This document shows, in pieces, positions 4,121-9,584 of a stretch of DNA of 9,584 bases. A program made the translations under genes and the position numbers. The stretch's first letter is position 1. Every line of letters starts with the position of its first letter. The DNA comes from CAYMPW01 sp964558505 (GTDB lineage Archaea > Thermoplasmatota > Thermoplasmata > Methanomassiliicoccales > Methanomethylophilaceae), in NCBI GenBank assembly GCA_964558505.1, contig CAZLEI010000039.1, forward strand, positions 1-9,584. The letters are read 5' to 3'. The notes beneath the pieces were generated by a model, which was given only the letters and a program-made list of their open reading frames with translations, was not told the origin of the DNA and searched no databases.

Positions 4121-6637
4121 ATGCTATTCAACAAGCTGGCGAAAATAATTATCGGGCATCAGAAGGCGATCATCGCACTGTGGCTGATAGTTCTGTTGTG
4201 CGTCACCCCATTGGCGATCAAGACATTCACTGAGGACGGTGTCCTTCAGTATGATATGACCACCATGGTCGGGGACGACACGGAATCGATCAAGGGTTTG
4301 AACATCATAGGCGATGAGAATTATTTCCAGACCAATACGGCCATGGATACGCTCATAGTCATCGAATGCAAGAGCGAATCGCGGCAGGAGACGATCGTCG
4401 GCAGTTTCTTCGACGATCTGGAGACCGCTCTCAGTGACAAGTACGGCGAACATGTCATCTTGGCCAATGGCGGTTATTACACCAAAGAGACCGTCGATGA
4501 GAACAGCGACGACAAGGACAAGGACGGATACCCCGGTATCGTCATGTTCGCCGTGTCCTTCGACGATGACCGCACCGTGAAGGACGAGATCCCCACGATC
4601 CGCGGCATAATAAAGGACGTGAACACCGAGGGGGACTATGCTCTCACCACTTACGTCTCCGGTTCTTCAGCCATCTCCTACGACACCGAGAAGGCGTCCA
4701 TGGAGGATGTGAAGAAGATCGACCCCTTCTCCATCCTCCTCGTCCTCATCCTGATCGGCCTGTTCTTCAGGTCCTTCATCTCCGCGGCCACGCCTCCCAT
4801 CACGATCGGGTTCGCATACGTGATAGTGCTGGCCTTCATATTCGGCCTGTCCCAGGTGATGGATGTTTTCTACATCACCAGCACGATAGTGATGATATCC
4901 ATGTTGGGGGCGGGATGCGATTATTGCATATTCATCATCTCCAGGTATCGGGAGGAAAGGCGTTCGGGCAAGGACAAGGACGCCGCCCTCGAGGAAGCGG
5001 TCACCTGGGCAGGAGAGTCCATCGCCACCTCCGGATGCTCCGTCATCATCGGGTTCGGTGTCATGTCGTTCTGCTCGTTCTCCATGATAAGCACGATGGG
5101 CATCGTCCTGGCGGCAGGGATAGTCTTCGCACTGCTGGCCGCGCTGACGCTGATACCGTCGATCATCTCGCTCATTGGCGACAAGATATTCTACCCATCC
5201 ACGTCTGCGACCTTCGAGGCCGACAGCAAGGTGATGACTGGCTGGTACGGCAAAGTATCCAAATGGGGTCACGGCTACTTCGTGAAGTCTGCGCACTTCT
5301 CGATAAAGCATGCGGGCGCGATCATCGTTGCGATGATCATCGTCACGGTGCCGCTCACTTACGTCTACGCCACCAGTCAGACGTCCTACGACACCATCGC
5401 GATAATGCCGGCGGGAGAATCCAACGACGGTGTATCCGCGATATCCGAGTACGCGGATGCCGGTATGATCATGCCCACGTACGTCCTCTTGGACGCGGGC
5501 ACCGAGATTGCCACGCTGACCTCCGACGCCATAGAGTTGACGGAGGACACCAAGCTCGGCGTTCTCATATGGAAGAACGAATCCATCTACAACAATTATA
5601 CAAATTCGATTGACACACTGTCAGATCGGATCATCGATGGCACACGCGACGCCGACGGCAAGGATATGATAAGCTCCGTGAGCGGTATAATCAGCTGGGA
5701 ATATCTGGTCGACAGGTACGGCGAGGAAGGCGCGCTCGAGGAGATATCCGAGACCGCGTCCAAGTACGTCAAGCAGCTCACCGACGTATCTGACACGGCG
5801 TGGTTCCTCCTCACCGAGGGGAAGTACACCAAGGCCAATGCCATCGATTACGTACTCAACTACACCATGGGGTCCATGTCCGTCTACAAGGACGGCCATC
5901 AGTATGTCAAGCTGACGGTCACCATGACCGAGGAGCCCATGTCGGACAGGTCCATCGCGGCTGCATCGCAGGTCAAGGAGATCGCGGCATCATTCGTGAC
6001 CGAGAATACGCTGTTTGTGGAGTCTTGGACCACTGGAACAGTGCTTGCCATGTGCGACATATCGGGCATCGTCAACTCCGAGTTCGTCTGGATAGAGCTC
6101 GCGGTGGTGCTGCTGATATTCATCCTGCTGTTCGTGGTGATGAGGTCGTACCTCACGCCCGTGCGCGCGCTGCTCTCGATCCTGATGAGCATCGCATGGA
6201 CCATGGGGCTCACGTTCATCGTGTTCGACTGGATCCTCGGCATACCCGTGTCGTGGGTAGTGCCCGTGGTGCTGTTCGTCCTCTGTCTGGGACTCGGCAT
6301 GGACTACGATATCCTGCTGACCACCCGCATCAAGGAGAATGTCCGCAAGGGCATGTCCAACGACGACGCGATCGTCCACGCGGTGGAGAACTCCGGAAGC
6401 GTCATCACGATCTGCGGCCTGATCATGGGAGGAGCGTTCCTCACCATGGTGCTCTCATCGTCGCCCATGCTCATGGAGTTCGGTTTCGCGTTAGGATTCG
6501 CCATATTGGTAGACGCGCTGATAGTGCGCACGTACATCGTGCCCGCGGTCATGCACGTCATGGGCAAGTGGAACTGGGTCGGACCCAAGTTCATGCAGCA
6601 TAAGGACATCGAAGCTGACAAGGAGGCGGGAGAATGA
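4121..6637 (+). CDS. MMPL/RND-superfamily transporter
   Basis: An 838-residue integral membrane protein with the two-fold RND layout. TM1 (about 15-35) is followed by a 165-residue external domain and TM2-TM6 (about 202-218, 227-243, 251-273, 304-322, 326-352). TM7 (398-417) leads to a 240-residue second external domain and TM8-TM12 (655-674, 680-706, 712-735, 760-780, 787-814). TM4 carries GAGCDYCIF (D267-Y268) followed by SRYREERRSGKDKDAA. TM10 carries GLGMDYDIL (D728-Y729) followed by TRIKENVRKGMSNDDA. These paired Asp-Tyr motifs form the proton relay in MmpL3-type pumps, so proton-driven export of a lipid or other hydrophobic or envelope compound is likely; the substrate is unknown. The start at 4121 is chosen over 4097 because of AGGTGA just before it. 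The gene is first in an operon, overlaps the next by ATGA, and its promoter carries a perfect palindrome facing a divergent tetR. No damage is seen. Confidence 0.93.
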   Translation: MLFNKLAKIIIGHQKAIIALWLIVLLCVTPLAIKTFTEDGVLQYDMTTMVGDDTESIKGLNIIGDENYFQTNTAMDTLIVIECKSESRQETIVGSFFDDLETALSDKYGEHVILANGGYYTKETVDENSDDKDKDGYPGIVMFAVSFDDDRTVKDEIPTIRGIIKDVNTEGDYALTTYVSGSSAISYDTEKASMEDVKKIDPFSILLVLILIGLFFRSFISAATPPITIGFAYVIVLAFIFGLSQVMDVFYITSTIVMISMLGAGCDYCIFIISRYREERRSGKDKDAALEEAVTWAGESIATSGCSVIIGFGVMSFCSFSMISTMGIVLAAGIVFALLAALTLIPSIISLIGDKIFYPSTSATFEADSKVMTGWYGKVSKWGHGYFVKSAHFSIKHAGAIIVAMIIVTVPLTYVYATSQTSYDTIAIMPAGESNDGVSAISEYADAGMIMPTYVLLDAGTEIATLTSDAIELTEDTKLGVLIWKNESIYNNYTNSIDTLSDRIIDGTRDADGKDMISSVSGIISWEYLVDRYGEEGALEEISETASKYVKQLTDVSDTAWFLLTEGKYTKANAIDYVLNYTMGSMSVYKDGHQYVKLTVTMTEEPMSDRSIAAASQVKEIAASFVTENTLFVESWTTGTVLAMCDISGIVNSEFVWIELAVVLLIFILLFVVMRSYLTPVRALLSILMSIAWTMGLTFIVFDWILGIPVSWVVPVVLFVLCLGLGMDYDILLTTRIKENVRKGMSNDDAIVHAVENSGSVITICGLIMGGAFLTMVLSSSPMLMEFGFALGFAILVDALIVRTYIVPAVMHVMGKWNWVGPKFMQHKDIEADKEAGE

Positions 6638-9495
6638 ACAGCAGAGGGATCGCGAAGGCAGCATTCGCCGTGACGGCGGTGCTGATGATGCTGTGCGTGC
6701 CGTTGGCGGCATGCGTCACGTATTCGGACGGCCAGAGCCCCACGGAAGCGGGGACGATAGAGGTCAAGACCTCGGACGAGCTCAGGCAGGCCCTGTGCTA
6801 CCCCGACGTCTACAAGCACATCACGGTGACCGAGAGCTTCGAGGCGAACATGAAGACCCAGACCGGCACCGGGGATTACAAGGCGTACTCGGGATGCCAC
6901 GTCTCATCCGGCGTGACGCTCGAGATCGGCCCCGGGGTCACCATGACCCTCAAGGATGGCACGCTGTACATCGATAACGGGGGACGGCTGATCCTCCGTG
7001 GCACGGATGCCAACACGGTCGGGTTCCTGCAGGTCTACAATGACTCCCTGGTCAACAGGGGGACCATCACCGTGGGGACCGCCGGAGTGATAACGGTGGG
7101 CATGGTGTCCTTCGATCAGACAATCATGGATTTCGTCGTGGTGCCGGGGTCCGTGACCAACTACGGTCAGATAAACATCCTGGCAGGAGGCGTGTTCGTC
7201 CTCCTGGATAAGATCTACAACTACGGGAGCATGGCCACCGAGCCGGCCATGAAGATCGGGGACAACACGCTCACCCCCACGTTCAACATGGGGGTCAAAG
7301 TGTCGTTCGCCCATCCGGTCACAGGGGATCCGATCGTGCTGTATTCGCCGTTCAGCCTGTACGGCGACACCGGCGGCACGTTCACGTTCAACACCGTCCC
7401 CACGGTCAACAGGGAATCCAACCCGTTCACCGGGGACAGCAGCAACAAGGGGACGTACTCCTACAAGACCGAGAACAACTGGAACAAGTGCACGGAATGG
7501 GACGGCAAGTCCGCCATGGTCAGCGAGCACGACAACGTCGTCGTGGGCGATGTCCAGGTGAAGGAGGACTTCACCGTCACGCAGACGCTCATAGTCGCAG
7601 GCTCCCTCGCGATAAAAGAGGGGGCAAAGCTCACCGTGAGCACCGTCCGCGGCGGCTCCATGTACAGCTCCGGCAATGTCAGCATCAACGGCGAGCTGAT
7701 CACCGACGGGACCTGTAACGGCATGGAGTACTCGGTGTTCGACACCGGCGTGCTCTACGCCAACGGCGAGCCCTACATAGGGTCCAAGGAGTACGGCAAG
7801 GTCCACTACATGGTGGACGATTACGCAGTCGCCAGGGCGGAGTTCGGCGTAGGATACGACGAGATCACCGGGTCCGACGACACGGACGTGGTCCGCGTGA
7901 CCGCAGGGACGGTGACCCTCAAGAGGGACGTGTCCTACGGCGACGACACCATCATCTTCGTTTCCGGCGGCACGACCCTCAAGGTCAACGCCAACCTGGA
8001 GATGAAAGGGGCATTGGTCAACAAGGGAACTGTCGACCTGGCATACGGGAAGGACCTGACCATAGGCGGAGAGAGGTCCTCGGTATGGGGAGATGTCTAC
8101 TGCACGGAGGGCGCGCTGTTCAAGGTCGCCGGGGACTACACGCAGGAGTACGGCAACCTTGACAACGTCAGGTTCGAGGTCCGTTACGGGGGATCCGTCA
8201 CGATCCCGGGGGACACGAACAGCGTCTTCTACGTGGGGACCTATGATTCCAAGGACAACGATTACGAATCTTATGTGACGCTCGCCACGGATGACGCGGC
8301 GGTCAAGTTCACCGGCAAGATGCGCACTATGACCAACGGCGACAGGGAATACGACTACACCTACGAGGTGACGGCGGGCAAGGCCGTCGTCGGCGCCCAC
8401 TCCGCGGCCATGGAGGGGTCCAACTTCTACGTGGCCCCCGGGGCGACGCTGGAGTTCACCGGGGCGGCGTACAACAACTACGGCTCCATCGCCAACTACG
8501 GCCACGTCAAGTCATCCGACTACACCCTGACCAACTACGGCACGTACGTCGGGGACACCCCCAACAAGTTCAAGAACCAGATGTTCCAGGGCGAGGTGTC
8601 CGGCGACACGGTGAGGATCACGGTCTCCGGCGGGCTCGACAAGAACACGATGAACCTCGACGTCTCCACCTGCCCCGGCGTGCAGTCGGTGCTGATCCTG
8701 GAGGGCGGGGCCAAGGAGCTCAAGTCATCCACCGCCGACATGGAGGTCAGGATCTCGTCCACGGTGTCCATGACCATGTCGGCCGATTTCATCTCCATGA
8801 CGGACAGGAACGGGAAGGACGTGTTCCAGAACGGGAAGTCCTGGGAGATCGTCTGCTTCCAGAACCCGGACACGGATGATTGGAACACCGGCGTGTTCGT
8901 CTACATGAAGAGCGGCGACGATTTCGTCACCGACTTCCGCGGCGAGGGCCTCGACCTCCACTTCGATGTGGACGACGGCTCGAGCCTGAACATCTACGCG
9001 TACTATGTGGACGAGGACAACGTCGGGTCGCTGCTGATGGAGACCGGCCCCGGATCGGAAGGGTACACCCTCTGGGGGCAGGCCAACTTCACGGTGACCC
9101 ATCTATCCTACTTCGTGGTGACGTCGGACCCGGACTTCGCCGGGACGGCGTCCAAGGAGACCTGCACGGTGACGATGCCCTCCGGCAGCGGGTACAAGGC
9201 GTACGACCTGGCGGACGGCAAGGTCGCCAAGGGAGGTAACACGTACTTCACCCTGGTGGACGACGGCGCAAAGGTGCTGTCCGTGACGTCCGACAAGGCG
9301 AAGGCGGCCGTCGCGGGCACGGTGTGCACCGTGTACGACATCGAGGGCAACGTGAGCTTCGACGTGACCACGGACAAGCCGGCGGAGAAGTTCAGCACGA
9401 TGACGCTGATGTACATCGGGCTCGCAGTCGCGGCATTGTTGCTGATCGCGGCCCTGGCGTACCTGGTGATCAGGAAGCGGAGGTCCTCATCATGA
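6634..9495 (+). CDS. Exported beta-helix-like surface protein with C-terminal membrane anchor
   Basis: I do not recognise a named family. The 953-residue protein begins with a signal sequence (MNSRGIAK, then a hydrophobic stretch to about residue 26) ending in LAAC (24-27), which looks like a lipobox. Residues 46-200 look like the start of a pectate-lyase/adhesin-type beta-helix: TSDELRQAL, GVTLEIGPGVTMTLKDG, VNRGTITVG, TNYGQI, YNYGSM. Similar turns recur at 462-467 (VNKGTV) and 613-638 (YNNYGSI, ANYGHV, TNYGTY). The region near 818-830 (NFTVTHLSYFVVTSD) resembles the segment before the anchor in other archaeal surface proteins. The chain ends with one membrane helix (about 922-946) and a basic tail RKRRSSS, so most of it should lie outside the cell. 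The start overlaps the transporter stop as ATGA, with AGGAGG (6621-6626) seven bases upstream, so translation is probably coupled. An adhesin or cell-envelope structural role is plausible, not shown. Confidence 0.85.
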   Translation: MNSRGIAKAAFAVTAVLMMLCVPLAACVTYSDGQSPTEAGTIEVKTSDELRQALCYPDVYKHITVTESFEANMKTQTGTGDYKAYSGCHVSSGVTLEIGPGVTMTLKDGTLYIDNGGRLILRGTDANTVGFLQVYNDSLVNRGTITVGTAGVITVGMVSFDQTIMDFVVVPGSVTNYGQINILAGGVFVLLDKIYNYGSMATEPAMKIGDNTLTPTFNMGVKVSFAHPVTGDPIVLYSPFSLYGDTGGTFTFNTVPTVNRESNPFTGDSSNKGTYSYKTENNWNKCTEWDGKSAMVSEHDNVVVGDVQVKEDFTVTQTLIVAGSLAIKEGAKLTVSTVRGGSMYSSGNVSINGELITDGTCNGMEYSVFDTGVLYANGEPYIGSKEYGKVHYMVDDYAVARAEFGVGYDEITGSDDTDVVRVTAGTVTLKRDVSYGDDTIIFVSGGTTLKVNANLEMKGALVNKGTVDLAYGKDLTIGGERSSVWGDVYCTEGALFKVAGDYTQEYGNLDNVRFEVRYGGSVTIPGDTNSVFYVGTYDSKDNDYESYVTLATDDAAVKFTGKMRTMTNGDREYDYTYEVTAGKAVVGAHSAAMEGSNFYVAPGATLEFTGAAYNNYGSIANYGHVKSSDYTLTNYGTYVGDTPNKFKNQMFQGEVSGDTVRITVSGGLDKNTMNLDVSTCPGVQSVLILEGGAKELKSSTADMEVRISSTVSMTMSADFISMTDRNGKDVFQNGKSWEIVCFQNPDTDDWNTGVFVYMKSGDDFVTDFRGEGLDLHFDVDDGSSLNIYAYYVDEDNVGSLLMETGPGSEGYTLWGQANFTVTHLSYFVVTSDPDFAGTASKETCTVTMPSGSGYKAYDLADGKVAKGGNTYFTLVDDGAKVLSVTSDKAKAAVAGTVCTVYDIEGNVSFDVTTDKPAEKFSTMTLMYIGLAVAALLLIAALAYLVIRKRRSSS

Positions 9496-9584
9496 ACGCG
9501 AAGCTCATGACGGTGGCGGCCGTCGCCCTGATGGCGGCGGCGGTCATCGCATTCGTGCCGGTCGCGGCGGACGAGGCTGATGCA
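9492..9584 (+). CDS. Exported protein, N-terminal signal peptide only (runs off the window)
   Basis: Only the first 31 codons are visible. They encode a basic start (MNAK), a long alanine-rich hydrophobic segment, and PVAADEADA, with a likely signal peptidase site after the alanines, so the product should be secreted or anchored outside. The ATG overlaps the preceding stop as ATGA, and GGAGGT (9479-9484) sits seven bases upstream, a strong ribosome binding site. It is therefore the third gene of the MMPL operon. Nothing of the mature domain is in the window, so it cannot be assigned; a second surface protein related to its upstream neighbour is one possibility. Confidence 0.82.
   Translation, partial: MNAKLMTVAAVALMAAAVIAFVPVAADEADA

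Noticed and set aside
4667..5311. Open frames on both strands inside the transporter gene (for example 214 codons on the minus strand)
   Set aside because: The transporter frame has membrane segments and MMPL motifs throughout; the others are compositional shadows.
5585..5640. A locally AT-rich patch in the second external domain of the transporter
   Set aside because: The reading frame continues unbroken with a plausible loop sequence, and no promoter or insertion boundary is visible.
6904..8505. A 533-codon open frame on the minus strand inside the surface protein gene
   Set aside because: Shadow of a high-GC coding region; Val/Gly/His/Asp-rich, no domain, and opposite to a gene in a coherent operon.
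1..9584. CRISPR arrays, insertion sequences, attachment sites
   Set aside because: No regularly spaced direct repeats, transposase or integrase genes, or duplicated tRNA 3' ends were seen; the tRNA 3' end itself lies outside the window, so integration there cannot be judged.

Overview
The window looks archaeal, most likely from a GC-rich euryarchaeon. A Thermoplasmata-type methanogen such as a Methanomassiliicoccales member is my best guess, but that is inference from overall style and not from a marker gene. The archaeal signs are TATA-box promoters about 27 bp ahead of likely transcript starts, at least one probably leaderless mRNA, a tRNA-Pro with archaeal-looking features, strong AGGTGA/AGGAGG ribosome binding sites, and a secreted protein with a C-terminal membrane anchor.

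Left part (1-3944, all on the minus strand). The window opens inside a tRNA-Pro(CGG) gene whose 3' end lies off the left edge. Upstream of it in transcription order are a complete aconitase (132-2759), a small carboxymuconolactone decarboxylase/AhpD-like protein (2817-3191) and a TetR-family repressor (3225-3944). Each of these has its own recognisable TATA box in the short gap before it, so they need not form one operon. The aconitase gene ends in two perfect tandem hairpins, the first containing its stop codon. They are followed by a T-rich stretch that also serves as the TATA box of the tRNA gene.

Middle (3945-4120). This divergent intergenic region separates tetR from the rightward genes. 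It holds two TATA boxes, one per direction, and two perfect palindromes (4015-4028 and 4053-4072) whose centres are 41 bp apart. These are good candidates for operators of the adjacent TetR protein.

Right part (4121-9584, plus strand). A tight operon starts with an MMPL/RND-type transporter with 12 predicted membrane segments. It continues, through an ATGA stop/start overlap, into a 953-residue exported surface protein of beta-helix-like repeats with a C-terminal membrane anchor. A second ATGA overlap leads into another exported protein, cut off by the window end. The most interesting hypothesis is that the TetR protein controls this envelope operon and that the MMPL pump works on, or together with, the surface proteins made from the same mRNA. 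The sequence shows the linkage and the candidate operators; the functional connection is inference.
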